The notes beneath the pieces were generated by a model, which searched no databases, had not been told where the DNA came from, and was given only the letters and a program-made list of their open reading frames with translations. Source: Vulcaniibacterium gelatinicum (GTDB taxonomy: Bacteria; Pseudomonadota; Gammaproteobacteria; Xanthomonadales; Xanthomonadaceae). Taken from it: a stretch of 54,190 nucleotides of DNA. Position 1 is the stretch's first letter. Every line of letters starts with the position of its first letter. The stretch spans positions 1-54,190 of the forward strand of contig NZ_VNKO01000019.1 in NCBI RefSeq assembly GCF_008033445.1. The letters run 5' to 3'. Below are positions 38,700 through 51,075 of the stretch, piece after piece. Position numbers and translations under genes: made by a program.

Positions 38700-41600
38700 A
38701 TGAGGCTTCGGCAGGGTGCGGTACCGCTGGCGGCCGGCTGCCTGCGAGGCGTCCGGCCCGGGTCGCTTTTGCGCCGGTTCCTGCTAGTCGGCCTGTTGCT
38801 CGGCCTGCTCTCGGCGTTGCTGCCAGCAGCGCTGTCCGCCAAGCCGGTCTCGGCCTATTTCCGCGAAACCTGGACCACGCGCGAGGGCCTGCCGCACAAC
38901 CAGGTCAACGCCATCGCCCAGACCCCCGACGGCTACCTCTGGTTCGGCACCTGGGAAGGACTGGTCCGCTACAACGGCCTGGAGTTCCACGTCTTCGACC
39001 GCGGCAACACCCCGGAGCTGCGCGACAACGGCGTGCGCTCGATCCGGGTGGCGCCCGATGGCGCGCTGGTCATCGGCACCTCGCGGGGCGGCGTGAGCGT
39101 GCTGCGTGCCGGGCGCTGGCGCACCTATGGCGTGGAGGACGGCCTGGTCCAGGACGAGGTCATGGACGCCCTCGAGGACCGCGAGGGCAGGCTGTGGGTG
39201 GCCAGCGAGAGCGCCGGCCTGGTGCGCCTGGACGGGGGCAGGCGACGGCACTTCAGCGAGCGCAGCGGGCTGCCTTCGGACGTGACCTTCGGCCTGCTGC
39301 TCGACCGCGACGGCAGCGTGTGGGCCGCGACCTCGGCCGGCGTCGCCCGTTTCCGCGGCGAACGCATGGTCGGCTACGGGCCCGAATCGGGGTTGCCAGA
39401 AGCGCCGGTGTTCCGCCTGATGCAGGGCGCGGACGGCCGCCTGTACGTGGGCACCGAGCGCGGGGCGTACCGGCGCGAGGGCGAACGGTTCGTGCCGGTG
39501 TCGGCGGCGCTGCCGCCGGACGGCGTGCCCAGCCTGGCGTTGGATCCTTCCGGCGCGTTATGGATCGGCACCGTCAACAACGGCCTGCTGCGGCTGCGCA
39601 ACGGCGAGCTCGGCCGGCTCGGCACCGCGGACGGACTGCCCAACAACCGGGTCGCGGCCCTGTTCGTGGATCGCGAAGGCAGCCTCTGGGCCGGCACCAA
39701 CGCCGGCCTGCTGCGCCTGCGCGACGCGCCGTTCACCACCTTCGACAGCGGGCATGGGCTCGGCGACGACTACGTGCGTACCCTGACCCAGTCGCGCGAT
39801 GGCGGCATCTGGATCGGGACCAGCCGCGGCCTGAACCTGTGGCGTGAGGGCAGGGTGGTGGCCACCTACGGGCGCGCGACGGGATTTCCGAGCGATTCGA
39901 TCCTGAGCCTGCTCGAGGACCGCGACGGCAGCCTGTGGGTCGGCACCTACGTTGGCGGTCTGCTGCGCCTGCGCGACGGTCGGGTGGAAGCACATTACGA
40001 CACCGCGCGCGGCATGCCGGGCAGCAACCAGGTCCGGGCCCTGGCGCAGACCGCGGACGGCACGCTCTGGATCGGCACTTCGCGCGGGCTGGTGCGCCTG
40101 CGCGACGGACGCTTCCGCCACTTCGGCAGCAGCGAGGGGCTGCCGCGCGAATTCGTCCTCGCGCTGCAGGCGGCCCGCGACGGCACGCTCTGGGTCGGCA
40201 CGGCGAACGGCGCCGCGCACATCGTCGGCGAGCGCATCGAGGCGCTCGACCTGCACGGCATCAACGACGCCCAGGACGTGTTCGACTTCCACGAGGATCC
40301 CGACGGCACGCTCTGGATCGCCACCGACCGCGGCCTGGTGCGCTACCGCAACGGCCGCATGCAGGGCCTGGGCCTGGCCCAGGGCCTGCCGGTGGACACG
40401 CTGTTCCAGGTGGTGGACGACCTCGACGGCGGATTCTGGCTGACCACCAACCGTGGCGTGCTGCGCCTGCGCCGCGCCGACGCCGAGGCGGTGCTCTCCA
40501 AGCGTCGCAGCCGGCTGGACACGGACCAGTTCGGCGAGACCGACGGCCTGACGAGCAGCCAGTGCAACGGCGGCTCGGATCCGGCCGCGTTCCGCGACCG
40601 CGACGGGCATATTTGGGTGGCTACCGCGCGCGGCGCCGCGGTCGTGGATCCGGCGGTGCTGCACAGCTACCGCCGGCAGTTGCCGCCGGTGGTGATCGAG
40701 CAGGTCCTGGCCGACGACCGCCCGCAGCTGCCGCAGCCGCGGCTGGTGCTGCCGCCGGGCACGCGCAAGCTGGAGTTCCACTATGCCGGCCTGAGCTTCC
40801 AGATGCCGCGGTTGCTGCGCTATCGGCATCGTCTGGAAGGCGTGGACGAGGGCTGGGTCGAGCGCGGCAACCAGCGCGTGGCGCAGTACACCAACCTCGG
40901 CCCCGGCCGCTACCGCTTCCTGGTGGACGTGTCCGCGCCGGGCCTGGGGCAGGGCTGGAGCGCGAATCGGACGGAGATGGAGATCGAGATCCGGCCGCAG
41001 CTGTGGCAGCAGCCGTGGTTCCTGCCCCTGATCCTGCTGTTGATCGGCGGGTTGGTCTTCGTGGTCTATCGCTGGCGAACGGGCGCCATGGCGCGGCGCG
41101 CGACCCAGCTCGAGCGGGTGATCGAGGCGCGCACCCATGACCTGCGCGAGCACACCACGCGCCTGCTCGTCGCGGACGAGGAAAAGACCCGGCTCCTGCA
41201 CCAGCTGCAGGAGAAGTCGGAGGCGTTCGAGCGCCAGGCGCGCGAGGATTCGCTCACCGGCCTGGCCAACCGCCGCAGCCTCGACGAGCGGCTGGCGCGG
41301 GCATTCGAGCGTGCGGTGGTGGAACAGCGGCCGCTGAGTTTCGCCCTGCTCGACGTGGACCACTTCAAGCGCATCAACGACGAATACTCGCACGCCGCCG
41401 GCGACACGGCGCTGCGCGAGATCGCCCGCGTGCTGGTGCGCGAGTTCGGCCCGGACGTGGCGGTGGCGCGCTGGGGCGGGGAGGAGTTCGCGGCGCTGTT
41501 CCCGGACACGCCGATCGCGCAGGCGCGCGCGGCCTGCGAGCGCGTGCGGCAGGCGGTGGAGGCGATGGACTGCGACGGGTTCGCGCCGGGCTGGCGCATG

Positions 41601-41720
41601 ACCGTGAGCGGCGGCGTTGCCGAGCGCACCGGCCTGGCGCACCACGAGAAGCTGGTCAGCCGCGCCGATGCGCTGCTGTACGAGGCCAAGCGCGCGGGCA
41701 GGAACCGGATCGAGGGCTGA
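38700..41720 (+). CDS. Two-component-regulator-propeller diguanylate cyclase (GGEEF)
   Basis: A 1,006-residue sensor. It has an N-terminal signal or membrane segment (about residues 25-46) and then 14 blade repeats of the form G-x-L-W-x-G-T-x-x-G-L-x-R-L-R-x-G up to about residue 650, enough for two seven-bladed propellers. A Y_Y_Y immunoglobulin-like domain (to about 765), one membrane helix (about 775-793), a coiled coil and a GGDEF domain with RWGGEEFAALFPD follow. The active-site motif is intact; no RxxD inhibitory site is obvious. It likely makes c-di-GMP in response to a periplasmic ligand of unknown nature. Its position 22 bases behind orn suggests co-expression. Confidence 0.92.
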   Translation: MRLRQGAVPLAAGCLRGVRPGSLLRRFLLVGLLLGLLSALLPAALSAKPVSAYFRETWTTREGLPHNQVNAIAQTPDGYLWFGTWEGLVRYNGLEFHVFDRGNTPELRDNGVRSIRVAPDGALVIGTSRGGVSVLRAGRWRTYGVEDGLVQDEVMDALEDREGRLWVASESAGLVRLDGGRRRHFSERSGLPSDVTFGLLLDRDGSVWAATSAGVARFRGERMVGYGPESGLPEAPVFRLMQGADGRLYVGTERGAYRREGERFVPVSAALPPDGVPSLALDPSGALWIGTVNNGLLRLRNGELGRLGTADGLPNNRVAALFVDREGSLWAGTNAGLLRLRDAPFTTFDSGHGLGDDYVRTLTQSRDGGIWIGTSRGLNLWREGRVVATYGRATGFPSDSILSLLEDRDGSLWVGTYVGGLLRLRDGRVEAHYDTARGMPGSNQVRALAQTADGTLWIGTSRGLVRLRDGRFRHFGSSEGLPREFVLALQAARDGTLWVGTANGAAHIVGERIEALDLHGINDAQDVFDFHEDPDGTLWIATDRGLVRYRNGRMQGLGLAQGLPVDTLFQVVDDLDGGFWLTTNRGVLRLRRADAEAVLSKRRSRLDTDQFGETDGLTSSQCNGGSDPAAFRDRDGHIWVATARGAAVVDPAVLHSYRRQLPPVVIEQVLADDRPQLPQPRLVLPPGTRKLEFHYAGLSFQMPRLLRYRHRLEGVDEGWVERGNQRVAQYTNLGPGRYRFLVDVSAPGLGQGWSANRTEMEIEIRPQLWQQPWFLPLILLLIGGLVFVVYRWRTGAMARRATQLERVIEARTHDLREHTTRLLVADEEKTRLLHQLQEKSEAFERQAREDSLTGLANRRSLDERLARAFERAVVEQRPLSFALLDVDHFKRINDEYSHAAGDTALREIARVLVREFGPDVAVARWGGEEFAALFPDTPIAQARAACERVRQAVEAMDCDGFAPGWRMTVSGGVAERTGLAHHEKLVSRADALLYEAKRAGRNRIEG

Positions 41721-41732
41721 GGCGGGCTGCGC

Positions 41733-42595
41733 TCAGAACGCCTGCTGCGGCACGCTGCGTTCGTCGCCGGGCGCGGCGCCGTGGTGGTACACGTGCACGT
41801 CGCGCTGCGGGTAGGGGATCTGGATGCCCGCGGCGTCGAACGACTTCTTGATCCGCTCGGTCAGTTCGCACTTCGCCGCGAACCAGTCCTCGTTGCGGAC
41901 ATGGCAGCGGATGCCCAGGTTCACCGCGTGCTCGCCGAGCGCGTACACCAGCACGTCCGGCGCCGGTTCCGGCAGTACGCGCGGGTCGGCGCGCATGACC
42001 TCCAGCGCCGTGGCCCGTGCCAGGTCGATGTCGTCGCGGTAGCCGATGCCCACCACCAGCTCGATCCGGCGCATCGCATCCGGAGTGTGGTTGATGATCG
42101 GGTCGTTGGTGATCAGGCTGTTCGGCAGCACCACGGTCTGGTTGTCGGCGCCGCGCAGGCGGGTCTGGAAGATGCTCACCGCCTCCACCTTCCCGGTCTG
42201 GCCGGCGATGGTGACCTGGTCGCCGACCCGGAACGGCTTGAGCGTCACCAGCATCACGCCGGAGGCGATGTTGGACAGCGAGTCCTTCAGCCCCAGTCCG
42301 ATCGCCAGGCCCGCGGCGCCGAGCACCGCGATCATGGACGTCATCGGCACGCCCACCACCTGCAGCGCGGCCAGCACCAGCACCACCAGCAGCAGCACGT
42401 GCACGACCTTGCGCAGGAACAGCACCGCGGTGGCCTCCACGTGCGCGCGCTGCAGGCCGCGCTCGGCCAGGCGGCTGATCCAGCGCGCCACCCGCAGGCC
42501 CACCAGCAGCAGGACCAGGGCACCGAGCCAGCTCAGGGCGATCCGCCCCCAGTCCACCTGGGCCAGTTTCTCCAGCAGCGCGTGCCAGGTCGCGC

Positions 42596-42599
<4 letters not shown>
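41733..42599 (-). CDS. Small-conductance mechanosensitive channel (MscS family)
   Basis: A 288-residue membrane protein. Three membrane segments (about residues 18-40, 58-80, 88-112) end in the pore helix with [26 protein letters not shown], seen here around residues 90-115. The cytoplasmic beta domain follows ([27 protein letters not shown]). Opens on membrane tension to release solutes. The start codon overlaps the ppsA stop (ATGA), so it is translated from the ppsA message. The longer open frame upstream is a shadow of ppsA. Confidence 0.93.
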
Positions 42600-44968
<2,369 letters not shown>

Positions 44969-45089
44969 GACGGGCACTCCAGGCAGGGCAGGGGGAGGGC
45001 GGGCAGGCGGCACCGGACAGGCACCACCCGGGCCGTTTATTTTAGCAAGCCCGTCGCGGCACCCCCGCCGCGACGCCGACCGGACTCCC

Positions 45090-45911
45090 ATGACCGCCAC
45101 GCGCCCGATCTTCTACGTCTCCGACGGCACCGGCATCACCGCCGAAACCATCGGCCACAGCCTGCTCACCCAGTTCGAGGGCATCCGCTTCGTCAGCGAC
45201 CGGATCCCGTTCGTGGACACCCCGGAGAAGGCGCGCAAGGCCGCCGAGGAGATCCGCCGCGCGGCCGAGGCGCACGGCACGCGCCCGATCGTGGTCAACT
45301 CGTGCGTGGACGGCGAACTCAACCGCATCATCGCCGAGAGCGGCGCGCTGATGCTCGACATCTTCGCCCCGTTCATCGCCCCGCTGGAGCAGGAGCTGGG
45401 AACGCAGCGCCAGCCGCGGGTGGGGCAGGCGCACGGCATCGTGGACTTCGAGGTGTACCACCGCCGCATCAACGCGATGAATTACGCGCTCACGCATGAC
45501 GACGGCATGAGCATGGACTACAGCGACGCCGAACTGATCCTGGTCGGCGTCTCGCGCGCCGGCAAGACCCCGACCTGCGTGTACCTGGCGCTGCACTACG
45601 GCATCCGCGCCGCGAACTATCCGCTGACCGAGGAAGATCTCGAGTCGGAGCGGCTGCCGGCGCGCCTGCGGCCGTACCGCAACAAGCTGTTCGGGTTGAC
45701 GATAGACCCGGTGCGGCTGCAGCAGATCCGGCAGGAGCGGCGCCCGAACTCGCGCTACGCCCAGCTCGACACCTGTCGGCGCGAGGTGGCCGCGGCCGAG
45801 CACATGTTCGAGGTCGAACGGATCCCGATGCTCAGCACCACGCATGCCTCGATCGAGGAGATCGCGAGCAGGGTGCTGGAGGAACTGGGCATCAACCGCG
45901 AGATGTTCTGA
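45090..45911 (+). CDS. ppsR: PEP synthase regulatory protein (bifunctional kinase/pyrophosphorylase)
   Basis: A 273-residue DUF299 protein that inactivates PpsA by ADP-dependent threonine phosphorylation and reactivates it by phosphorolysis. The P-loop [11 protein letters not shown] is at about residues 149-159, and the N-terminus [20 protein letters not shown] is typical. Divergent from ppsA with a 121-base shared control region. The N-terminal in-frame extension upstream of 45090 is not homologous. Confidence 0.95.
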   Translation: MTATRPIFYVSDGTGITAETIGHSLLTQFEGIRFVSDRIPFVDTPEKARKAAEEIRRAAEAHGTRPIVVNSCVDGELNRIIAESGALMLDIFAPFIAPLEQELGTQRQPRVGQAHGIVDFEVYHRRINAMNYALTHDDGMSMDYSDAELILVGVSRAGKTPTCVYLALHYGIRAANYPLTEEDLESERLPARLRPYRNKLFGLTIDPVRLQQIRQERRPNSRYAQLDTCRREVAAAEHMFEVERIPMLSTTHASIEEIASRVLEELGINREMF

Positions 45912-45992
45912 ATGCGCGGCGGCCGGCGGGACCTCCTACCCTAGGCCGGGCGGGGGGTTCCGTCAATGCTGCCGCCGGCGGCGGGGCGCGTG

Positions 45993-45998
45993 TAGCAT
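45993..45998 (+). promoter_or_regulatory. -10-like TAGCAT of a probable leaderless promoter
   Basis: TAGCAT ends six bases before the DUF1249 ATG at 46005. No Shine-Dalgarno lies between them. The spacing equals that at tcdA and moeB. Confidence 0.4.
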
Positions 45999-46004
45999 CG
46001 GTGC

Positions 46005-46478
46005 ATGTCCGTTGCCGTCGCCCGCCGCACGCGCATTCCCAGGCTCAGCCGTTTCGGCTGGCTGATGGGGCTGTATGCGGAAAACCATGCCCGGCTGGTG
46101 CGCTTGTTCGAACCCGGCGACCTGGCCGTGGGGCGCTACGTCTCCGGCTGCGGCGACGGCCTGGACGTCGTGCTGGAGGTGCTCGAGCGGCACGCCTACA
46201 CGCTGGAACTGCGCCTGAGCTACCTGCTGGTGGATCCGGTGACCGGCCGCCCCGATCCCTCAGCGCACCTGCGCCTGTACAGCGATGCGCGCCTGGTCGA
46301 GGCCACGCATTGCTACGTCGGGCGGCGCTGGCAGGACGTGATCGGGCTGGATGCGTTGCCGGCACAGGTGGTGGACCACCGCCTGCGGATGAACACCTTC
46401 CTCGGCAAGTGGCTGCAGTACCTGGCCGAGCGCGGCCACGGCGTGGCCACCTTGCGTTCGGTCGTGGAAGTGGCCTGA
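46005..46478 (+). CDS. DUF1249 family protein (YqiB-like)
   Basis: A 157-residue protein with FGWLMGLYAENHARLVRLF near the N-terminus and LRLYSDARLVEATHCY in the middle, both typical of DUF1249. The C-terminus has RLRMNTFLGKWLQYLAERGH. The function is not known; E. coli yqiB lies next to nudF and cpdA, but no such neighbours occur here. It converges on the tRNA pair, sharing the hairpin at 46508. Confidence 0.9.
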   Translation: MSVAVARRTRIPRLSRFGWLMGLYAENHARLVRLFEPGDLAVGRYVSGCGDGLDVVLEVLERHAYTLELRLSYLLVDPVTGRPDPSAHLRLYSDARLVEATHCYVGRRWQDVIGLDALPAQVVDHRLRMNTFLGKWLQYLAERGHGVATLRSVVEVA

Positions 46479-46507
46479 GCGGCGGCAGGGCAGCGGCCTG
46501 AAAAGGA

Positions 46508-46533
46508 AACGGCCCGCATCGCTGCGGGCCGTT
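46508..46533 (-). terminator. Terminator of the tRNA transcription unit
   Basis: AACGGCCCGCA (46508-46518) pairs perfectly with TGCGGGCCGTT (46523-46533) around TCGC. On the minus strand it is followed by TCCTTTT, a good U-tract. It can also stop the convergent DUF1249 transcript. Confidence 0.8.
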
Positions 46534-46539
46534 CGCGAG

Positions 46540-46615
46540 TGGCGTCCCCACGGGGATTCGAACCCCGGTCGCAACCGTGAAAGGGTTGTGTCCTAGGCCT
46601 CTAGACGATGGGGAC
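46540..46615 (-). tRNA. tRNA-Glu (anticodon TTC)
   Basis: The minus strand folds as a 76-base cloverleaf including an encoded CCA. The acceptor stem starts GTCCCCA and ends TGGGGAC, the T-loop has GTTCGAATC, and the anticodon loop CTTTCAC gives TTC. Second in a two-tRNA unit after tRNA-Ala. Confidence 0.97.
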
Positions 46616-46637
46616 GGAACCGGATCCAGCGGAAAGT

Positions 46638-46713
<76 letters not shown>

Positions 46714-46732
46714 ACGCGCTGGAAAGACGCAC

Positions 46733-46762
46733 AGTTTAGCGGCGTGTTTTCCGAACCGTCAA
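46733..46762 (-). promoter_or_regulatory. Sigma-70 promoter of the tRNA-Ala/tRNA-Glu unit
   Basis: On the minus strand TTGACG (46757-46762) and TAAACT (46733-46738) are separated by 18 bases. Transcription would start near 46726, about 13 bases before tRNA-Ala. It is the best-formed -35/-10 pair I found in the window. Confidence 0.7.
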
Positions 46763-46853
46763 GCAGGTTCTGGCTGCATGCCGGGCTCGCCGGTGCCGGC
46801 GTCGGTTCGCCTATGCTGCCGGCCTGCGCAGGACGTCAGACACGGAGGTTCGC

Positions 46854-47282
46854 ATGCGTGCAGTGATCCTTGCCGGCGGGATGCTGTTCGCCGGCACCGG
46901 CCAGGCCCAGGTGCTCTACAAGTGCATGGGCGGCGACGGCGTTCCCAGCTACCAGAGCCAGCCCTGTGCACAGGGGCGCCGGATCGAGAAGATTTACGAC
47001 GCCACGCCCGACACCCCGGAACGCATCGAAGCATCACGCCGCGCCCAGCGGCACGCCGCCGAACAGGCCGAGCGGCTGTCGCGGATGGCCGGGACCGACC
47101 GCCAGCCACGGATCGTCTACCGCGGCACGCGCGTCTCGCAGGCAGAGCGCGACCGGGCCGCGTGCGAGGACGCCAAGGCGCACCGCGAGGCCACGCTGCG
47201 GGCGGTTGGACTGGCGCGCACCTACGAACTGCTGCAGAAGCTCGACGAGCACGTGCGTGCGGTCTGCAAGGGGCGGTGGTGA
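46854..47282 (+). CDS. Exported DUF4124-domain protein
   Basis: A 142-residue protein. A short signal peptide (MRAVILAGGMLFAGTGQA) is followed by VLYKCMGGDGVPSYQSQPC, the DUF4124 signature with two cysteines able to form a disulfide. The rest is Arg/Ala-rich helix with two more cysteines. The function is unknown; such proteins are common in this family of bacteria. GGAGG lies just upstream of the start. Confidence 0.82.
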   Translation: MRAVILAGGMLFAGTGQAQVLYKCMGGDGVPSYQSQPCAQGRRIEKIYDATPDTPERIEASRRAQRHAAEQAERLSRMAGTDRQPRIVYRGTRVSQAERDRAACEDAKAHREATLRAVGLARTYELLQKLDEHVRAVCKGRW

Positions 47283-47385
47283 CCCGCCGGTGCGCTGGAG
47301 AACGCGGTGGCAGGGGCAGGTAGCGGGCCGGTGCGGGTCGAGGCTCGCGAGCGAGCGCTACGGCAGCCCGAGCCGAGTAACTTTA

Positions 47386-47401
47386 CATAATAAGCATTAT
47401 G
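47386..47401. promoter_or_regulatory. AT-rich palindrome upstream of the PLP decarboxylase gene
   Basis: CATAAT-AAGC-ATTATG is a perfect 6+6 inverted repeat with a 4-base centre. It lies in the most AT-rich part (about 47378-47412) of an otherwise GC-rich 258-base intergenic region. It could be a regulator site; I cannot name the factor. Confidence 0.45.
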
Positions 47402-47432
47402 CGAAATTAAAGATGCCAGGCGGCCGGCCCGT

Positions 47433-47446
47433 CTGATCCAGATCAA
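47433..47446. promoter_or_regulatory. FNR/ANR-like box
   Basis: CTGATCCAGATCAA matches the FNR consensus TTGAT-N4-ATCAA at nine of ten defined positions. It lies about 95 bases before the decarboxylase ATG. It suggests oxygen-dependent control. A related CRP-type protein (Clp in this family) could also use it. Confidence 0.5.
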
Positions 47447-47540
47447 GGCGGCCCCCTGCCCGTGGCAGCAGACTTTTTCGGGGCCGGAACGCTGTTGCTG
47501 CGGGATGGCCCGTCCGTCTTCCACGAGCCGGTGCCTGCCG

Positions 47541-49487
47541 ATGAGCGATCCCGCGCTGTATCCGTGCTTCCTCGGTCCGTACGGCGAGAACGACGGCCTG
47601 CTGGAGAAGCTGGCGGTCGAGTTCCTGCGCGACCACGTGTACTGGCGGCGGAACTTCCACCCCGAGGATCCGCCGGCGATCCCGACCCATGCGGCGCAGC
47701 ACCCGGAGTTCCTGGCCTTCGAGGCGCGGCTGCGGCGGGAGCTGCACAGCCTGTCGGCGGCGCTGAAGCGGTCGGTGCCGTTCCACAGCCCGCGCTACCT
47801 CGGGCACATGGTGTCCGACCTGGCGCTGCCCGGACTGGCGGCGCAGCTGCTGACCCTGCCGTACAACCCCAACAACGTCAGCGAGGACGCCGCGCCCGTC
47901 ACCATCGACCTGGAGATCCGCGCCGGACTGCAACTGGCGCGGATGCTGGGGTACTGCGACGACCCGGCGCGGCCGGAGTGCGCCTTCGGCCACCTGACCT
48001 CCGGGGGCACCGTCGCCAACTACCAGGCCCTGCGGCTGGCGCTGGCGCTGAAGGCGTTCCCGGTCGCCCTGCGCGCCGCGGCGCCGCCGGGGCTGGCGCT
48101 GCCGGAGGACGACTGGGCCGCGTTCACCCTGGCGCCGCAGGCGGGGATCGAGCTGCTGCAGCGCTGGCAACGGTGGCTGGAGGGGCTTGCCCCGATCGCA
48201 CGCCGCGGCTGGCTGCGGCGGGTGGAGAACGAGCGCATCGAGCAGCTGGGCCTGGTCGAATTCTTCGCCCGTCATCCGCAGCTGTCGCCGCCGGTGGTGC
48301 TGGCGCCGGTGACGGCGCATTACTCGTGGAGCAAGGGCATGAAGCTGCTCGGCCTGGGCCGCGAGCAGCTGCTGCAGGTGCCCGAGTGCGGGATGCGCCT
48401 GGACCCCGCGGCCCTGGCCGACATGCTGGCCCGGCTGCAGGCGCAGCGCCGGCCGGTGCTGATGGCGGTGGCGGTGCTGGGCACCACCGAGTTCGGCACG
48501 ATCGATCCGGTGCACGAGGTGGTGGCCTGCCGCGACCGTTGCGCCGAAGCCGGGTTCGGCTTCTCGGTGCACGTGGACGCCGCCTGGGGCGGCTATCTGG
48601 CCACGCTGTTCCGTGAGCCGGACGGGAGCCTGCGCCCGCTCGAGGACATGCGCGGGGAATTTGCCCATTTCCCCAGCGCGGAGACGCATGCCGCGGTCGC
48701 CGCGCTGGGCCGCAGCGATTCGGTCACCGTGGATCCGCACAAACTCGGCTACCTGCCCTACGGCGCGGGTGCATTCGTGTGCCGCGACCAGCGCGCGATG
48801 CCGCTGCTGGTGGAAGAGGCCGATTACGTCTTCTCCGGCGAGGACGATGGCGATTATTTCGCCCGCTACCGCAAGCTCGGCCGCTTCATCCTGGAAGGCT
48901 CCAAGGCCGGCGCGGCGGCGGCGGCGGTGTACGTGACGCACAAGGTGCTGCCGCTCGACCACGCCCATTTCGGCCGCATCACCGGCGTCACCATCCATTC
49001 GACCGAGGCCTTCATGCGCCGCGCGGCCGAGTTCGCGGTGCGCATGGCCGGGGTGCTGCGGGTGTGCGTGCCGTTCGCCCCCGACAGCAACCTGGTGTGT
49101 CTGGCGCTCAATCCGGAAGGCAACCGCGACGTGGCGACGATGAACGCGTTCATGCGCCGCCTGCACGATGCGCTGCGCTGCGATCCGGACAAGGCGGTGC
49201 AGGCGCGCGAGTTCTACGGTTCGATGACCACCCTGCGTGCGGAGGCGCTGGGCGAGGCGGACATGGCCCGGGTGCTCGAGGCGCTCGGTCTCGATCCGGC
49301 CACCCTGCTCCCGGACCATGAGGGCGCGGACCGGCTGGTGATCCTGCGGCATACGCTGATGAATCCGTTCCTGGAGGACAGCGAGAACGGGATCAGCTAC
49401 ATCGCGCGCTATTTCGACTTCCTCGCCGGATGGGCGCGGGCCGCCCTGCCCGCCACGCGCAGCGTGTCCGCGGCAGCGGCGGCGTGA
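47541..49487 (+). CDS. Group II PLP-dependent decarboxylase, tyrosine-decarboxylase-like
   Basis: A 648-residue enzyme. The PLP lysine is Lys401 in [11 protein letters not shown], and the cofactor-ring Asp346 is in [40 protein letters not shown] and [15 protein letters not shown] line the active site. The overall length and the opening [11 protein letters not shown] match the ~620-residue tyrosine decarboxylases of enterococci and relatives rather than the shorter glutamate enzymes. An aromatic amino-acid substrate is therefore likely but unproven. An FNR-like box precedes the gene, and ubiD follows after 11 bases. The ATG at 47541 fits the family start. Confidence 0.82.
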   Translation: MSDPALYPCFLGPYGENDGLLEKLAVEFLRDHVYWRRNFHPEDPPAIPTHAAQHPEFLAFEARLRRELHSLSAALKRSVPFHSPRYLGHMVSDLALPGLAAQLLTLPYNPNNVSEDAAPVTIDLEIRAGLQLARMLGYCDDPARPECAFGHLTSGGTVANYQALRLALALKAFPVALRAAAPPGLALPEDDWAAFTLAPQAGIELLQRWQRWLEGLAPIARRGWLRRVENERIEQLGLVEFFARHPQLSPPVVLAPVTAHYSWSKGMKLLGLGREQLLQVPECGMRLDPAALADMLARLQAQRRPVLMAVAVLGTTEFGTIDPVHEVVACRDRCAEAGFGFSVHVDAAWGGYLATLFREPDGSLRPLEDMRGEFAHFPSAETHAAVAALGRSDSVTVDPHKLGYLPYGAGAFVCRDQRAMPLLVEEADYVFSGEDDGDYFARYRKLGRFILEGSKAGAAAAAVYVTHKVLPLDHAHFGRITGVTIHSTEAFMRRAAEFAVRMAGVLRVCVPFAPDSNLVCLALNPEGNRDVATMNAFMRRLHDALRCDPDKAVQAREFYGSMTTLRAEALGEADMARVLEALGLDPATLLPDHEGADRLVILRHTLMNPFLEDSENGISYIARYFDFLAGWARAALPATRSVSAAAAA

Positions 49488-49498
49488 CGCACGGCGGC

Positions 49499-50986
49499 AT
49501 GGCGTTCCACGACCTGCGCGGGTTCCTGCTGCGGCTGCAGGCCCAGGGCCGCCTGCGGCGCGTGGCCGAGCCGGTGGATCCCGACCTGGAGAGCACCGCG
49601 CTGTGCCAGCACGTGCTGCAGCGGCAGGGCCCTGCCCTGCTGTTCGAGCGGCCGAAGGGCTCGGCGCAGGCGCTGCTCGGCAACCTGTTCGGGCACCGCA
49701 CGCGGATCGAGGCGGCGCTGGCCGGGCGGCCGCTGGGCTCGTTGCGGGAACTGGGCGAGCTGCTGGCCGCGATCAAGGAGCCGCGCTGGCCGTCGAGCCT
49801 GCGCGGGGCGCTGGCGGCCTGGCCGGAGCTGGCGCAGCTCGCGCACGTGGCGCCGCGCCGGGTCGAGGATGCCGCGTTCCTGGACGAGGTGCTGGCCGGC
49901 GACGAGGTGGATCTCGGCCGCCTGCCGATCCAGCGCTGCTGGCCCGGCGACGTGGACCGGCTGATCACCTTCGGCCTGGTGGTCACGCGCGGCCCGCGCC
50001 AGCCGCGGCAGAACGTGGCGGTCTACCGCCAGCAGCCGATCGGCCGCAACCGCGTGATCATGCGCTGGCTGCCGCACCGCGGCGGCGCGCTCGATTTCGC
50101 CGACTGGCAGGCGGCGCACCCGGGCGAACCGTTCCCGGTGCTGGTGGCGATCGGCGCCGATCCGGCGACGATGCTGGCCGCGGTCGCGCCGGTGCCGGAC
50201 ACGCTGTCCGAATACGAGTTCGCCGGTCTGCTGCGCGGCGATCGCACCCGGGTGTGGCACAGCACGCTGACCGGGCTGGATGCGCCGGCCGGCGCGGAGA
50301 TCCTGCTCGAGGGCTTCATCCACCCCGGAGACACGGCCCTGGAAGGGCCGTTCGGCGACCACACCGGCTACTACAACGCGCAGGGCACGTTCCCGGTGTT
50401 CACCATCGAGCGGATGTCGCTGCGCCACGGCGCGATCTACCACGGCAGCTATATGGGCCGCGCCCCGCACGATGAGCCTTCGGTGCTGGCGCTGGCGCTG
50501 AACGAGCTGTTCGTGCCGATCCTGCGCAAGGTGTTCCCCGAGATCGTGGATTTCCACCTGCCGCCGGAGGCCTGTTCGTACCGGGTCGCGGTGGTGAGCA
50601 TCCGCAAGCAGTATCCGGGCCATGCGCGGCGGATCATGATGGGCCTGTGGTCCTACCTGCGCCAGTTCACCTACACCAAGTTCGTGATCGTGACCGACGA
50701 GGACATTGATGTGCGCGACTGGGCGCAGGTGATCTGGGCCGTGTCCACGCGCGTGGATCCGGTGCGCGACACGCTGCTGGTGGACCGCACGCCGATCGAT
50801 TACCTCGATTTCTCCAGCCCGGTGCCCAGCCTCGGGTCGAAGATGGGATTGGACGCCACCCGCAAGCTGCCCGGGGAGACCACGCGGGCGTGGAGCGAGC
50901 CGATCGTGCCGGATGCGGAGGTGGCGCGGCGGATGGAGGCGCTGTGGGAGCGCCTGGCGGCGGAGGCGGCGCCGGCGCTTTCCTGA
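49499..50986 (+). CDS. ubiD: UbiD-family decarboxylase (3-octaprenyl-4-hydroxybenzoate carboxy-lyase)
   Basis: A 495-residue prenylated-FMN-dependent decarboxylase of ubiquinone synthesis. It has [18 protein letters not shown], the catalytic [11 protein letters not shown] glutamate segment, [13 protein letters not shown] and the late [15 protein letters not shown]. Length matches UbiD. The flavin prenyltransferase UbiX is not in the window. A GTG at 49484, overlapping the previous stop, is an alternative start. Confidence 0.94.
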   Translation: MAFHDLRGFLLRLQAQGRLRRVAEPVDPDLESTALCQHVLQRQGPALLFERPKGSAQALLGNLFGHRTRIEAALAGRPLGSLRELGELLAAIKEPRWPSSLRGALAAWPELAQLAHVAPRRVEDAAFLDEVLAGDEVDLGRLPIQRCWPGDVDRLITFGLVVTRGPRQPRQNVAVYRQQPIGRNRVIMRWLPHRGGALDFADWQAAHPGEPFPVLVAIGADPATMLAAVAPVPDTLSEYEFAGLLRGDRTRVWHSTLTGLDAPAGAEILLEGFIHPGDTALEGPFGDHTGYYNAQGTFPVFTIERMSLRHGAIYHGSYMGRAPHDEPSVLALALNELFVPILRKVFPEIVDFHLPPEACSYRVAVVSIRKQYPGHARRIMMGLWSYLRQFTYTKFVIVTDEDIDVRDWAQVIWAVSTRVDPVRDTLLVDRTPIDYLDFSSPVPSLGSKMGLDATRKLPGETTRAWSEPIVPDAEVARRMEALWERLAAEAAPALS

Positions 50987-51075
50987 CGTGGATCAAGCGC
51001 GGGCGCGGGCGGTCGCGCAAGAATGTGCGGGTTCCCCGCCCCGGCGTGGGCGACGGTACCGGCAACGAGGATGGC

